Source of the DNA: an uncultured Acetatifactor sp.
GTDB lineage: Bacteria; Bacillota; Clostridia; Lachnospirales; Lachnospiraceae
Direction of reading: 5' to 3'
DNA: 64,000 bases
Assembly: GCA_949840885.1 (NCBI GenBank)
Contig: CATKYJ010000018.1
Location: 21,919 to 85,918 of the forward strand
The notes under the pieces were generated by a model that had not been told where the DNA came from, did not search any database, and saw only the letters and a program-made list of their open reading frames with translations. The position numbers and the translations under genes are program-made. Shown here piece after piece: positions 9,257 to 19,174 of the stretch (within the stretch, counting starts at the first letter, position 1; each line of letters begins with the position of its first letter).

Positions 9257-9548
9257 TCACTTCTCTTTCAGAAAAATCTCCACCACTGTATCCCTTTCAT
9301 CCGGCAGCGGATAACAGTCCGAAGCATTAAGCGCAAAGAAGAAAAAGGCATTCTGTCCAAATTCTTTCAGATTCCAGTAGTGGGTTTCCCTGATCTCGGA
9401 ATTGTCACAAAGCAGCCGCATCTTCCCTATCTTCCCGGCCATGTTCTCCAGGCAGACAGCCCCGGCCTGCTCCTCCATGACATGAGCGTAAAGAAGATCA
9501 TACGGCCACCAGGTTTCCATTTTCGTTTGTCACTACTTGCATAGCCAT
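9257..9548 (-). pseudogene. Small gene of unknown function, apparently frameshifted
   Basis: The 87-residue frame ending at 9257 begins METWWPYDLLYAHVMEEQAG but has no ribosome binding site. One frame over, a start at 9548 (or 9542) preceded by AGGT reads MAMQVVTNENGNLVAV and then hits a stop, exactly where the longer frame becomes protein-like (YDLLYAHVMEEQ). A single-base shift would join them into an intact protein of about 95 residues. The unit sits between the prfA terminator and a terminator at 9182-9239, so it was probably a stand-alone gene. The family is not recognised. Confidence 0.5.
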
Positions 9549-9569
9549 TTGTTACCTGAAAAAAGGGCG

Positions 9570-9610
9570 CAAAAAAGCACCTATTTTTTCAAAAAATCCA
9601 AAATAGATGC
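9570..9610 (-). terminator. Rho-independent terminator after prfA
   Basis: Minus strand: GCATCTATTTT (9600-9610) pairs with AAAATAGGTGC (9577-9587) with one wobble, followed by TTTTTTGC. It lies 33 bp beyond the prfA stop and would end the rho-rpmE-DUF1385-prmC-prfA transcripts. Confidence 0.85.
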
Positions 9611-9642
9611 TTAGGGGTATTTGTCGTACGACCAGGCTGCCT

Positions 9643-10719
9643 TTAGGTTTCTCCCATTTTTACTAACTTAGCCGCTTGGTCGGCGGCGATGCAGGCGTCC
9701 AGGATTTCCTGGATGTCGCCGTTCATGACTTTATCCAGCTTGTAGATGGTCAGGCCGATGCGGTGATCCGTGACCCGGCCCTGTGGGAAATTGTAGGTGC
9801 GGATTTTCTCGGAGCGGTCTCCCGTGCCGATCTGGCTGCGGCGCAGCTCTGCCTCCGCGTCATGGCGCTGTTGCTGCTCCATGTCATAGAGTTTTGACTT
9901 TAACAGCGCAAAGGCCTTGGCCTTATTCTGCAGTTGGGACTTCTCCGTCTGGCTGTATACCACGATGCCCGTGGGATAATGGGTCAGCCGCACCGCGGAA
10001 TCCGTGGTGTTGACGCACTGGCCACCGTTTCCGGATGCCCGCATCACATCAATTCGGATATCCTTTTCGTCAATGACGATATCGATATCTTCATCCACCT
10101 CCGGCATCACCGCCACGCTGATGGTGGAGGTGTGGATCCTCCCGCCGCTCTCCGTCTCCGGCACGCGCTGCACGCGATGTACGCCGCTCTCATATTTCAT
10201 TTTGGAATAAGCCCCCTGGCCATTTATGGCGAACTGCACCTCTTTCATGCCGCCGATGCCGATTTCATCCACGTTCAGCAGCTCTACCCTCCAGCGCTGG
10301 CTCTCCGCATAGTGCACATACATCCGGTAGATTTCCGCTGCGAACAGCGCCGCCTCGTCTCCTCCCGCGCCGGCACGGATCTCTACAATTACATTCTTAT
10401 CGTCATTCGGATCCTTGGGAAGCAGCAGAATCTTCAGCTCCTGCTCCAGTTCTTCCACCCGCTTTTTGCTCTCGCCTAAGGTTTCCTTGATCATTTCCCG
10501 CATTTCCTCATCGTTCTCCCCCTCTAACAGCTCCAGGGAGTCCTGAATTTCCTGCCCGCATTTCTTATATTCCGTGTAGGCGTCCACGATGGGGGTCAAA
10601 TCGCTCTGCTCTTTCATCAGCTTGCGGAACCGCTCCTGATTGGCGGTCACCGTAGGCTCGTGGAGCTCGCTTAAAATCTCTTCAAACCTTATCAGCAAAT
10701 CCTCTAATTTGTCGAACAT
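9643..10719 (-). CDS. prfA: Peptide chain release factor 1 (RF1)
   Basis: 358 residues from the ATG giving [14 protein letters not shown]; an ATG four codons upstream is possible but adds nonconserved residues. The anticodon-like PxT element is PET in [10 protein letters not shown], and the catalytic GGQ motif is in [12 protein letters not shown]1 reads UAA and UAG and triggers peptide hydrolysis at the ribosome. The GGQ glutamine is the substrate of PrmC, encoded just upstream (prmC stop at 10891). AGAGGAG precedes the start at very short spacing. Confidence 0.95.
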   Translation of the reverse strand: MFDKLEDLLIRFEEILSELHEPTVTANQERFRKLMKEQSDLTPIVDAYTEYKKCGQEIQDSLELLEGENDEEMREMIKETLGESKKRVEELEQELKILLLPKDPNDDKNVIVEIRAGAGGDEAALFAAEIYRMYVHYAESQRWRVELLNVDEIGIGGMKEVQFAINGQGAYSKMKYESGVHRVQRVPETESGGRIHTSTISVAVMPEVDEDIDIVIDEKDIRIDVMRASGNGGQCVNTTDSAVRLTHYPTGIVVYSQTEKSQLQNKAKAFALLKSKLYDMEQQQRHDAEAELRRSQIGTGDRSEKIRTYNFPQGRVTDHRIGLTIYKLDKVMNGDIQEILDACIAADQAAKLVKMGET

Positions 10720-10890
10720 ATCTCCTCTCATTCCGCCGCCGAAGCAGCCCTAAACTCCTCGTCCGTCTCCCCGCAGACACTCACCCTGAAGCCCCCTCTC
10801 CGGGTCTTCGCTTTTTGGTGTCCCTCTCTTTGGGAGCCCGCTCTTCAGACCCGGCTCCCCTCTGCAAAAAAGATGCCTAAACGCCGCAGT

Positions 10891-11796
10891 TCAGCCAAAC
10901 CCCAGCGTCCCGTAAACCACCCGGTTCAGCCCCGCATAGTCCCTAACCACATTTATCTCCAGAAAACCGGCTTTCTCCATCAGTCCCCTGACAGCCTCAG
11001 CCTGGTCATATCCGATCTCCAAAAACAGCATTCCGCCCCCGAGGAGATGCCCCCTGCACTCCTCCACGATCCTGCGGTAGAAAAAAAGGCCGTCCCCGCC
11101 GCCGTCTAAGGCAAGCAGGGGCTCATGCTCCCGCACCTCCGGCATCAGGGTATGGATTACCTCCGTAGGGATATAGGGCGGATTCGACACAATCATGTCA
11201 AATTTCCCCTCCACTACCTCGAACAGGTCGCCCTCTACAAATGAAATTCTCCCGGCTCTGTCTTCCACGCTGCCCTCTTCGGTCACGCCCTCCTCCTGCC
11301 TCCAGGAGCAGACAGACCGTCCCAACAGCTTCTCCCCATTCCGTCTTGCCACCTCCAGCGCCTTAGAGGAAATATCCGCCCCCACGCCCTGACAGTCGTT
11401 GGAGTAATGCAGCAGACTGATCAGAATACAGCCGGATCCCGTGCATAAATCCAATATCCTCATGCCGTCATAGAGATTGCGGAGCGCCTCCTCCACCAGG
11501 ATCTCCGTGTCCTGCCTGGGGATCAGTACATGCTCGTTTATCTCATATTCCAGTCCCATAAACTCCTGCACGCCTGTCAGCTGCTGCAAAGGGATCCTTT
11601 CCCTGCGCCTGGCGATCAGCCTCTCATACCGCTCCTGATCTCGGGCTTTCACAGGTTTGTCCCCATGAACCAGCAGATCGTTGCGGCTGATCCCACAGAC
11701 ATGCTCCATCAGCAGCCTGGCATCCAGTTCTGCCTCAGGAATTCCGGCTTCCTCCAGCCTGCCCTTTGCCCATTGGTACAATTCCCGATACGTCAT
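10891..11796 (-). CDS. prmC: PrmC, release factor glutamine N5-methyltransferase
   Basis: 301 residues. An N-terminal helical substrate-binding region is followed by a SAM-dependent methyltransferase domain with ILDLCTGSGCILISLL and the catalytic NPPY in SNPPYIPTE. The enzyme methylates the GGQ glutamine of release factors, matching its neighbour prfA. The central region between the SAM loop and NPPY is a little longer than usual (about 20 residues, EEGVTEEGSVEDR). It is 2 bp from the preceding DUF1385 gene, with AGAGGAAA inside that gene's end, so the two are translationally linked. Confidence 0.95.
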   Translation of the reverse strand: MTYRELYQWAKGRLEEAGIPEAELDARLLMEHVCGISRNDLLVHGDKPVKARDQERYERLIARRRERIPLQQLTGVQEFMGLEYEINEHVLIPRQDTEILVEEALRNLYDGMRILDLCTGSGCILISLLHYSNDCQGVGADISSKALEVARRNGEKLLGRSVCSWRQEEGVTEEGSVEDRAGRISFVEGDLFEVVEGKFDMIVSNPPYIPTEVIHTLMPEVREHEPLLALDGGGDGLFFYRRIVEECRGHLLGGGMLFLEIGYDQAEAVRGLMEKAGFLEINVVRDYAGLNRVVYGTLGFG

Positions 11797-11798
11797 AG

Positions 11799-12755
11799 TC
11801 AGCTTTCCTCTGTTTCAGGCTCCTCTTCCTCATATCCGAAATGCTCTCTCAAATACGCTTTCCAGTCAAACACGGCCTCCACCGCCGCTATGGCCACCTC
11901 CGCCATGCTTCTGTCCGGCTCCTTGGTGGTCATCCGCTGAATCCCCATACCCGGTGCAGAAAGAATCCGTACAAAAATATTGTTGCTGCGTCCGGCCAGA
12001 CGGATGATTTCATAGGAAATTCCAGCCACCACAGGCATCAGCGCAATCCGAATCCCCACTCTTGCCGCCGGATTCTCCACCCGGATAAAGAAGAAGAGCA
12101 CAATGCTGACTACAAACACAAAAAAGATAAAGCTGGTGCCGCATCTCTTGTGGAGCCTTGAACTGCGCATCACATTCTCCACCGTCAAAGGTCTCCCCCT
12201 CTCAATGCAGTTGATGCACTTGTGCTCCGCGCCGTGGTAACGGTACAGGCGTCTGATATCTTTCATCAGGCTGATGCCGCACACATAGAGAATGAAAATC
12301 AGGATGCGCATCACCCCCTCGATAATGGCCAGCAAAGACTGGTTCCGCAGAGAGCCTTTCAGCAGAGAGGACAGATAGTAGGGCAGCACTACGAAAATCC
12401 CCAGCGCAAGCACCACGGAAAAACAGGTGACCAGCGTAGACAATATCTTCTCCCCTGTCTCGTTTTTAGGCTTCTGCTGCCCGTCCCCCTCCTCCTCGTA
12501 AAAGGAGGCGGAAAAGTTCAGGCATTTCATGCCGAGTACCAAGGAGTCTATGAAATTAAATATGCCCCTGACGAAAGGAATCTCCTTTAATCTGCTGCCG
12601 GGCAGGATGCCACGGTGATTGTCCACCTCCACGGAAATGCCCCCGTCAGGACGTCTGACAGCTACGGCATATTTCTCCTTATTTTTCATCATAATGCCCT
12701 CCAGCACGGCCTGTCCGCCGATGCCGGAATAATGCCTGTTCCTTTTCAATGCCAT
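11799..12755 (-). CDS. DUF1385 family membrane protein (YqhQ-like)
   Basis: 318 residues. The N-terminal signature YSGIGGQAVLEGIMMKNKE is typical of DUF1385. Several membrane helices follow between about 105 and 240, with YHGAEHKCINCIERG in between. The family is broadly conserved in Firmicutes, usually between rpmE and prmC as here; its biochemical function is not established. Operon position suggests co-expression with translation termination genes. Confidence 0.92.
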   Translation of the reverse strand: MALKRNRHYSGIGGQAVLEGIMMKNKEKYAVAVRRPDGGISVEVDNHRGILPGSRLKEIPFVRGIFNFIDSLVLGMKCLNFSASFYEEEGDGQQKPKNETGEKILSTLVTCFSVVLALGIFVVLPYYLSSLLKGSLRNQSLLAIIEGVMRILIFILYVCGISLMKDIRRLYRYHGAEHKCINCIERGRPLTVENVMRSSRLHKRCGTSFIFFVFVVSIVLFFFIRVENPAARVGIRIALMPVVAGISYEIIRLAGRSNNIFVRILSAPGMGIQRMTTKEPDRSMAEVAIAAVEAVFDWKAYLREHFGYEEEEPETEES

Positions 12756-12857
12756 GACAGTTCCTCCAATGAATGCCTTTTTCGTTTTTTCCGATGTAAA
12801 GAAAAGGTTGAGATATGATCACCCCAACCTTTCCCGCCATTCTTGCGAATGCACTTC

Positions 12858-13061
12858 TCAGTTTTTAACACCGTATTTCCGATTGAACTTCTCAATACGT
12901 CCGTCAGCCCTGGTCACTTTCTGCTGGCCTGTGTAGAACGGATGACATTTGGAGCACACTTCTACGTGAATCTCGGGCTTCGTAGAGCCGGTCACGAAAG
13001 TATTGCCGCAGTTACATGTCACGGTCGCCTGATAGTACTTAGGATGGATTCCTTCCTTCAT
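12858..13061 (-). CDS. rpmE: 50S ribosomal protein L31
   Basis: 67 residues from [20 protein letters not shown]. The reading frame extends 38 codons further upstream, but the conserved L31 start and GAGAGGTGAGTAAG ribosome binding site fix the start here. It has the zinc-type cysteines CNCG and CSKCH. L31 bridges the ribosomal subunits. It lies after rho and has its own promoter (13155-13183) and a structured leader. Confidence 0.97.
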   Translation of the reverse strand: MKEGIHPKYYQATVTCNCGNTFVTGSTKPEIHVEVCSKCHPFYTGQQKVTRADGRIEKFNRKYGVKN

Positions 13062-13150
13062 CTTACTCACCTCTCTATGATAGATTCGCAGCTGCGAAAC
13101 TAAGCTTATCTCGTTCACATCCGCACTGCTTATGGAACCACAAACAGCGC
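13062..13150 (-). promoter_or_regulatory. rpmE 5' leader, candidate L31 autoregulatory RNA
   Basis: The roughly 90-base leader between promoter and rpmE contains a perfect 14-base palindrome, TTCGCAGCTGCGAA, and a possible pairing of GCTG with CAGT/CAGC segments. Firmicute rpmE genes often carry leaders bound by L31 itself. I infer the same here but cannot match the full consensus by eye. Confidence 0.4.
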
Positions 13151-13154
13151 TATT

Positions 13155-13183
13155 ATTGTAGCATACCCGAAACATAGTTGCAA
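13155..13183 (-). promoter_or_regulatory. Promoter of rpmE
   Basis: Minus-strand -35 TTGCAA (13178-13183) and -10 TACAAT (13155-13160) with a 17-base spacer. The -35 lies 9 bases before the rho stop codon. Confidence 0.75.
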
Positions 13184-13191
13184 GTCTTATT

Positions 13192-14937
13192 TTAAATAAA
13201 TTTGTTTCTTTTTACCATCTGGACAAATTCGTTGTTATTCCTCGTCCTGGCAAACATATCCAAAATCCGGTCCGTTGCCTCATCGGACTTCAGTCCGTTC
13301 AGAGCCCTGCGCATGATATTGATGGCATCCAGTTCCTCACTGGTCAGAAGCAGATCCTCTCTCCTGGTGCCGGACTTCGCCAGATCAATGGCCGGGAAGA
13401 TGCGCTTCTCAGACAGCTTTCTGTCCAGAATCATTTCCATGTTGCCCGTGCTCTTGAACTCCTCATAGATCACATCGTCCATCTTGCTGCCCGTATCTAC
13501 CAGGGCCGTGGCCAGAATGGTCAGGCTGCCGCCTCCACGCATATTCCTGGCTGCGCCGAAGAACCGCTTGGGCATGTGCAGTGCAGCCGGATCCAGACCT
13601 CCGGAAAGGGTACGCCCGCTGGGCGGCACCACCAGGTTGTATGCCCTTGCCAGACGCGTTATGCTGTCCAGCAGAATGACCACGTCCTTTTTATGCTCCA
13701 CCAGACGCTTTGCCCGCTCAATGACCATCTCGGACACCCTCTTGTGGTGCTCCGGCAACTCATCGAAAGTGGAATAGATGACTTCCACATTTTTACCGAT
13801 GATAGCCTCTTTCACGTCCGTCACTTCTTCGGGACGCTCGTCTATCAGCAGTATCAGCATATGCACTTCCGGCGTCGTGCGCAGAATCGACTTCGCCACC
13901 TCTTTTAACAGGGTGGTCTTGCCCGCCTTGGGAGGGGATACGATCATACCGCGCTGTCCCTTGCCGATGGGGCTGACCAGATCCATGACCCTCATGGCCA
14001 CGCTGCTGCCCGGAGTCTCCAGCCGGATGCGCTCATCGGGGAAAATCGGCGTCATGTCCTCGAAAGCCTTGCGCTTGGACGCCTCCTCAATGGTATATCC
14101 GTTGATGGTGCGGATGAACAGCAGTGCGCTGAACTTCTCCTGCTGGGTCTTGATGCGCTTGTTGCCCCGGAGAATGTCCCCTGTCTTGAGCCCGAAACGG
14201 CGTATCTGGCTGGGGGCCACATAGACATCGTTCTCCCCGGGCAGATAATTCTCACAGCGGATAAAGCCGTAGCCGTCCGGCATGACCTCCAGGATGCCGC
14301 TGGCCTCCTCGCCGCTGTCAAGCTCCTTGGGGTAGGTCTTCTCATCATAAACTTCGTTGGAACGGATCGGACGCGCTGCCGGGGCCGCTCCCTGGGTAGC
14401 TGCAGGAGCCGGTGCATTTGGGGCCGGCTGCTGTGACGGTGCAGGGGCGGGCTGCTGCCCAGCCTGGGGCGCCTCGGATACCGGGGCCGGCTTCGCTGCC
14501 GTCTGGGGCGCAGACGATGCAGAAGCAGGCGCCGGCTTTGATGCCGCTGCCTGGGACGCAGATACCGCAGGTGCCGCCGCTTTCGGCGGCTCGTCCACTT
14601 TCCTGTCTCTCTCTGCCGCTGCAGACTCTGCCTTATAGCTGCTCTCATCCCTCACCGTTTTCTGCGTACGGGCACTGCGCTGCTGGGAAGAAGCCTGGCG
14701 CTTGTTGGTCACAATGTTGCGCTTGCGTGCAGGCTCCGCCGGAGCGCTCTCGCTACTCTCCTGCTCCGCCTCAGGTTTTGGCGCACTTTCCGCCTCCTGC
14801 TTTTTTATTCTCTCATCCTCAGCCAGCATGGCCTCTACCAATTCGGCTTTTTTCATGGAAGATGTACCTTTAAGCCCGCGCACTTTCGCGAGTTCTCTTA
14901 ATTGTACAAGTGCCAATGATTCATACTTTTCTTTCAT
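13192..14937 (-). CDS. rho: Transcription termination factor Rho
   Basis: 581 residues. The N-terminal Rho-N helix bundle (about 1-40) is followed by an Ala/Pro/Gln-rich low-complexity insert (about 50-190), the cold-shock-type RNA-binding domain ([12 protein letters not shown]), and a RecA-like ATPase with Walker [12 protein letters not shown] and Walker [14 protein letters not shown]. The Q-loop/R-loop region [20 protein letters not shown] is also present. Rho is a hexameric RNA helicase that terminates transcription. The insert makes it longer than the usual 420 or so residues; such inserts occur in some Actinobacteria and Clostridia. A promoter lies at 15080-15108. Confidence 0.97.
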   Translation of the reverse strand: MKEKYESLALVQLRELAKVRGLKGTSSMKKAELVEAMLAEDERIKKQEAESAPKPEAEQESSESAPAEPARKRNIVTNKRQASSQQRSARTQKTVRDESSYKAESAAAERDRKVDEPPKAAAPAVSASQAAASKPAPASASSAPQTAAKPAPVSEAPQAGQQPAPAPSQQPAPNAPAPAATQGAAPAARPIRSNEVYDEKTYPKELDSGEEASGILEVMPDGYGFIRCENYLPGENDVYVAPSQIRRFGLKTGDILRGNKRIKTQQEKFSALLFIRTINGYTIEEASKRKAFEDMTPIFPDERIRLETPGSSVAMRVMDLVSPIGKGQRGMIVSPPKAGKTTLLKEVAKSILRTTPEVHMLILLIDERPEEVTDVKEAIIGKNVEVIYSTFDELPEHHKRVSEMVIERAKRLVEHKKDVVILLDSITRLARAYNLVVPPSGRTLSGGLDPAALHMPKRFFGAARNMRGGGSLTILATALVDTGSKMDDVIYEEFKSTGNMEMILDRKLSEKRIFPAIDLAKSGTRREDLLLTSEELDAINIMRRALNGLKSDEATDRILDMFARTRNNNEFVQMVKRNKFI

Positions 14938-15079
14938 AGATTCCTCCTGATCTTAATTGTCGCAGGACAACAGAAAAATATCCGATTCATTCTATTGTCA
15001 TGAATAAGGGGGGCACAGCTTGATTAGACATGGATGTGCAGCCTTGATACGCATGGTCGAACCCATACCTCGTGTTTTT

Positions 15080-15108
15080 ATTATAATACACTTTTCCAAA
15101 AATAGGAA
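15080..15108 (-). promoter_or_regulatory. Probable rho promoter
   Basis: Minus-strand perfect -10 TATAAT (15080-15085) with a weak -35 TTCCTA 17 bases upstream. The resulting leader is about 140 bases, room for the Rho attenuation known in other species. The rest of 14938-15225 shows no gene. Confidence 0.5.
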
Positions 15109-15225
15109 CCCCCAAAATTCATTTATGATGTATATGTCTTAGTTTCGGGTTTTTATGCAAAATATGCATAAAAACGCTTTCGCGGAACTGGCTGTGAAGA
15201 ATAACTGGTTTCATCTGAATTTGCT

Positions 15226-15250
15226 CAAAAAAAGCACCCTAAGGTGCTTT
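15226..15250 (-). terminator. Rho-independent terminator after rsgA
   Basis: A perfect 8-bp stem AAAGCACC/GGTGCTTT with a TTAG loop is followed by a T run on the minus strand. It lies 29 bp past the rsgA stop and ends the long priA-to-rsgA gene run. Confidence 0.9.
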
Positions 15251-15278
15251 CGCAGAAGTTCTTTTCAAATTACAGTAG

Positions 15279-16184
15279 TCAGTATCTTCCCCGCTGCTTC
15301 CGGTTCCGCTCCCCCTGCCTGGCTTGAGCCAGTTCCTCGTAGAGCAGACAGTAGTTGTCATACCGCAGCCTGGCTACAGCCCCCTCCTCCACCGCCGCTT
15401 TCACGCCGCAGTCTCTTTCGCCTATATGGGCGCAGCCGCCGAAACGGCAGTATTTCTCGTGCGGCGCGAACTCCGGGTAAAAGCCCGCCAGTTCCTCTTT
15501 TTCCAAGTCAAACAGCCCCAGGGAGCTGAATCCCGGCGTGTCCAGGATATAGGAGTCCTCTCCTATGGCGATCAGTTCCGAATGTCTGGTGGTGTGCTTT
15601 CCCCTCTCGATCTTTGTGCTGATCTCCCCGGTCTCCATGATCACTGAGGACTGCAGGCAGTTGATGACGGAAGATTTCCCCACGCCGCTGGGGCCTGCCA
15701 CAGCCGTGGTATGCCCTGCAAGCAGATTCTTCAGCTCCTCAATTCCGGTCCCCTCTTTGGCACTGACGGTCAGCGTCCGGCAGCCGCAGCCGCTGTAGAC
15801 CTGCAAGTACTTCTCCCCAAGCCCCTCCTCGTCCATATCCGCCTTGTTGAAGCAGATGATGCAGTCCGTCTCCTGCCTGCCCATCATGATCAGGAACCGA
15901 TCCAGAAGATTGAAATTGGGCTGCGGCTTCACAATGGCGAAAATTACCAGCGCCTGATCCACATTTGCCACGGCAGGGCGTATCAACTCGCTGTCCCGGG
16001 GCGCAAGTTCGCTGATATTGCCAAGCGCCCCTGCCTCGTCCAGCACGTCCATCTCCACCCTGTCCCCCACCAGAGGCTTTCGATTGTCTTTTCGGAACAC
16101 GCCTTTCGCCTTGCACTCATATACTTTGTCGCCGCAGCGTACATAATAGAACCCGGCGATTCCCTTGATGATTCTTCCCCTCAT
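15279..16184 (-). CDS. rsgA: RsgA, ribosome small-subunit-dependent GTPase A
   Basis: 301 residues. An N-terminal OB fold, then a circularly permuted GTPase with G4 FNKAD before G1 GPSGVGKSSVIN and G3 DTPGF, then a C-terminal zinc module (CRFGGCAHIGERDCGVKAAV). RsgA checks late 30S subunit maturation. It lies 12 bp after prkC, a conserved Firmicute neighbour, and is the last gene before the terminator. The usual next gene, rpe, is absent. Confidence 0.96.
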   Translation of the reverse strand: MRGRIIKGIAGFYYVRCGDKVYECKAKGVFRKDNRKPLVGDRVEMDVLDEAGALGNISELAPRDSELIRPAVANVDQALVIFAIVKPQPNFNLLDRFLIMMGRQETDCIICFNKADMDEEGLGEKYLQVYSGCGCRTLTVSAKEGTGIEELKNLLAGHTTAVAGPSGVGKSSVINCLQSSVIMETGEISTKIERGKHTTRHSELIAIGEDSYILDTPGFSSLGLFDLEKEELAGFYPEFAPHEKYCRFGGCAHIGERDCGVKAAVEEGAVARLRYDNYCLLYEELAQARQGERNRKQRGRY

Positions 16185-16196
16185 AGCCCTCTTCCG

Positions 16197-18338
16197 CTAC
16201 TCTTCCACAAATTCTATTCTTCTGGTAAAGCTTTTCTCTTCCGTGGTAGGCTCCGGCGTGGTGGTCTCTCCCGTCTCCGGATCCGTGACGGGTTCTCCCT
16301 GTATGGTCACGGTGTAAGTCATGGTGATTGTGCCTCCCTGGGCGGTGAGCCCGTAATAGTTCGCAGCCTGGGGGAAGCTGGCAGTCCTTGTCTCCAAAAG
16401 CGTCTGTCCGTCATCCGTCACCAGCTTGATGGAAACCTCCGTGCCGGCCGCGTAGTCCGGCGCCTCTTCGTAAGAGGGCGCAAGGATACTGGCATTGCAT
16501 TTATAGGTGCTGGCCTTTGGCCCTTTGCTCACCTTGATCTCTATGGAAGTGCCCGGATCCACATAGGAACCCTTGGAATAGCTCTGATAAAAAATCTTGC
16601 CCTCCGCCTGTTCATCGCTGTTCTCATAGATCACGTTCCCTATCTGCAGCCCAGCCTCCTGGGCCTCCACCCTGCCTTCCTCCTCCGACAGCCCTAACAG
16701 ATGCGGCACCCGTACTTTCTCCTTGCCCTGGCTGACGATGACTGTAATGTTTGTGCCTTTTGCCACTTTTGTTTCGGCGGCAGGCACCTGAGAGATGATC
16801 TTCCCCTGCTCCACATCGTTGGATGACGCCTCCTCCCTGGTTACGGAGAATCCGGCTTCTGCCAGCTTATCTCTGCCCTCCTCAAAGGAAAGGCCTGTGA
16901 CCGGAGGTACCTGGACGCCCTGGGTTCCTGCGCTTGCGGTCAGCTTTACCTTGCTTCCCACCTCAATGTCCGCACCGGCCTCTGCGTCCGCACTGATCAC
17001 TTTCCCCATCTCCACTTCGTCCGATTCCTCGTATACCACCTCGGAATCTATCCCTAAATCTCTCAGTTCGTTTCGTGCTTCCTCCACGCCCTTTCCTTTC
17101 ACCACGGGCATCTTCACATATTTTTTCTCAGGTGTGGGCGTTGGCGTGGGCGTCTCCTCCTCGGAGGTGATCAGGGGACTGCTGCCGGACTCCCTGTCCG
17201 TGTCCCGATCCCTGTCTCCGAAGACTTTCACTGCCAGTACCACTACGATCACGCAGATGACCACGCCCGCAAGCAGCGCCAGAAATGTAGTTACGCTTTC
17301 CATCTTGGGATTATAGTCATAATCATCCTCGTCCTCCGGCTCCTCCTCGTCCTCATAGACAGGCTCTGCCTCGGCCCTTAGGCGCATGGACTGTTCCCTC
17401 TCCTCATACTCATAGCGGTCATGGTAGGCTGTCCTGCGCTTGATCTGCGCCCTCTCGCTGTCCGTAATAGGCCTGGTGCCCGCCTCCATGTCCAGGTCGT
17501 TTGAAACAATGGCCTCCTCCGGATTCATCAGGGACTGCTTTAAGTCCGCTATCACTTCCTGCATGCTCTGGTATCTGCGGTCCGGGGACTTCTGGCAGCA
17601 CTTCATCACAATCCCCTCCACGCTGGTGGGAATCTCGGGGACGAACTCCTTGGGCGAGGGCAGTTCCTCCTGAATGTGCTTAATGGCAATGGCCACCGTA
17701 GTCTCCCCGTTAAAGGGCACTCTTCCGGTGAGCATCTCAAATATGGTGATCCCTAAGGAATAAATATCGCTCTTCTCATCGCTGTAGCCTCCCCTGGCCT
17801 GCTCCGGCGATGTATAATGGACAGAACCCATCACATTGGAGGTGATGGTATTGCTGGTGGCGGCCTTTGCGATGCCGAAATCCGTCACTTTCACCTTTCC
17901 GTCCTTGGAAATCATGATATTCTGGGGTTTGATGTCCCTGTGGATGATATGGTTGTTGTGGGCGGCCTCAATGCCCATGCTGACCTGGATGGCAATGCTG
18001 ACTGCCTCCTTGAAAGAAAGCCTGGCCTTTTTTTCGATATATTTCTTAAGGGTAATGCCCTCCACAAGCTCCATGACGATATAGTAGATGCCGTCCTCCT
18101 CGCCTACGTCGTACACATTTACGATATTGGGATGCATCAGTCCGGCAGCCGCCTGGGCTTCTGTACGGAATTTCGATACAAAATTGGCGTTCTCGCTGAA
18201 TTCCTGCTTCAGGACCTTGATGGCCACAAAACGGTTCAGCTTATGGCATTTTGCCTTATAGACATCCGACATGCCACCCGTACCGATCTTCTCCAGTATC
18301 TCATAACGGTCTCCTATCATCATTCCAATCTTTACCAT
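16197..18338 (-). CDS. prkC: PASTA-domain serine/threonine protein kinase (PrkC/Stk1-like)
   Basis: 713 residues from the ATG at 18338, which has TGGAGA four bases upstream; the frame is open for 50 codons further but with no support. Kinase domain at about 10-270 with GTGGMSDVY, VAIKVLK, HRDIKPQN and DFG. One membrane helix lies at about 347-370, then three extracellular PASTA domains (about 405-605) and a C-terminal beta-rich region of about 110 residues. It senses muropeptides or lipid II and phosphorylates division and wall proteins. It pairs with the phosphatase gene just upstream. Confidence 0.96.
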   Translation of the reverse strand: MVKIGMMIGDRYEILEKIGTGGMSDVYKAKCHKLNRFVAIKVLKQEFSENANFVSKFRTEAQAAAGLMHPNIVNVYDVGEEDGIYYIVMELVEGITLKKYIEKKARLSFKEAVSIAIQVSMGIEAAHNNHIIHRDIKPQNIMISKDGKVKVTDFGIAKAATSNTITSNVMGSVHYTSPEQARGGYSDEKSDIYSLGITIFEMLTGRVPFNGETTVAIAIKHIQEELPSPKEFVPEIPTSVEGIVMKCCQKSPDRRYQSMQEVIADLKQSLMNPEEAIVSNDLDMEAGTRPITDSERAQIKRRTAYHDRYEYEEREQSMRLRAEAEPVYEDEEEPEDEDDYDYNPKMESVTTFLALLAGVVICVIVVVLAVKVFGDRDRDTDRESGSSPLITSEEETPTPTPTPEKKYVKMPVVKGKGVEEARNELRDLGIDSEVVYEESDEVEMGKVISADAEAGADIEVGSKVKLTASAGTQGVQVPPVTGLSFEEGRDKLAEAGFSVTREEASSNDVEQGKIISQVPAAETKVAKGTNITVIVSQGKEKVRVPHLLGLSEEEGRVEAQEAGLQIGNVIYENSDEQAEGKIFYQSYSKGSYVDPGTSIEIKVSKGPKASTYKCNASILAPSYEEAPDYAAGTEVSIKLVTDDGQTLLETRTASFPQAANYYGLTAQGGTITMTYTVTIQGEPVTDPETGETTTPEPTTEEKSFTRRIEFVEE

Positions 18339-18387
18339 ATATGTTCTCCAATCTATATAATCGGCGATCCAATCCTGTTTTCCCGCA

Positions 18388-19113
18388 TTACCCCTCAATG
18401 AGGACCACGCTGATGTTGTCCTTGCCGCCGTTTTCATTGGCAGCGTCCACCAGCGCCTGCGCCCTCTCCACAATGTCCCGGGCTCCATTCATGATCATCC
18501 GTATCTCTTCGTCCTCCAGCATATTGGTCAGCCCGTCCGTGCACATGAGAACAGTGTCTCCCTCTTCCAGGCTCACGGAAAAGAAATCCACCCTCACAGT
18601 ATCCTCGGCTCCCACTGCTCTGGTAATGATATTTTTATCCGGATGGCTCCGGGCTTCCTCCCTGCCGATTCCGCCCCGCAGCACCATTTCCTCCACCCAG
18701 GAATGATCCCTGGTAATCTGGCGTATGTTTTTGGAGCTTACCACATACAGCCTGCTGTCCCCCACATTGGCAACGGACAGGCGCTTTCCCTGGCAGGTGG
18801 CCGCCACCACTGTAGTCCCCATGCCGGCCAGCAAAGGGGAGACAGTGGAGAGCTTGCGTATTCGCGCGTTGGCAGACTGGATCGCCTCGTCAAAAATGCG
18901 CGCCGGATCCGTCTGCGGCGAATCCGCTATTGTCTCCACAATGGTCTCAACCGTGACCTTGGACGCGTATTCCCCGGCGTTATGGCCCCCCATGCCGTCC
19001 GCCACCAGAAACAGATTGGGCAGATGCCCGATTGATTTCTCTGACGAATACACATAATCCTGATTCATTTTCCTCTTTCTGCCGATATCCGTTACGGAAA
19101 ATGTCTTTAGCAC
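18388..19113 (-). CDS. prpC: PP2C-family Ser/Thr phosphatase (PrpC/Stp-like)
   Basis: 241 residues using a GTG start at 19113, chosen because GGAGGA lies 8 bases upstream; an ATG eight codons earlier has no ribosome binding site. PP2C metal-binding motifs are DIGRKRKMNQD, VADGMGGH and TDGLTNML, ending GKDNISVVLIE. It dephosphorylates targets of the adjacent kinase PrkC. It sits between rlmN and prkC in the conserved rlmN-prpC-prkC-rsgA order. Confidence 0.95.
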   Translation of the reverse strand: MLKTFSVTDIGRKRKMNQDYVYSSEKSIGHLPNLFLVADGMGGHNAGEYASKVTVETIVETIADSPQTDPARIFDEAIQSANARIRKLSTVSPLLAGMGTTVVAATCQGKRLSVANVGDSRLYVVSSKNIRQITRDHSWVEEMVLRGGIGREEARSHPDKNIITRAVGAEDTVRVDFFSVSLEEGDTVLMCTDGLTNMLEDEEIRMIMNGARDIVERAQALVDAANENGGKDNISVVLIEG

Positions 19114-19174
19114 GCTTTGTTTCCTCCAATACCCCATTCTTTTGGTCTAACGCACTTATTTATACAAACGATCA

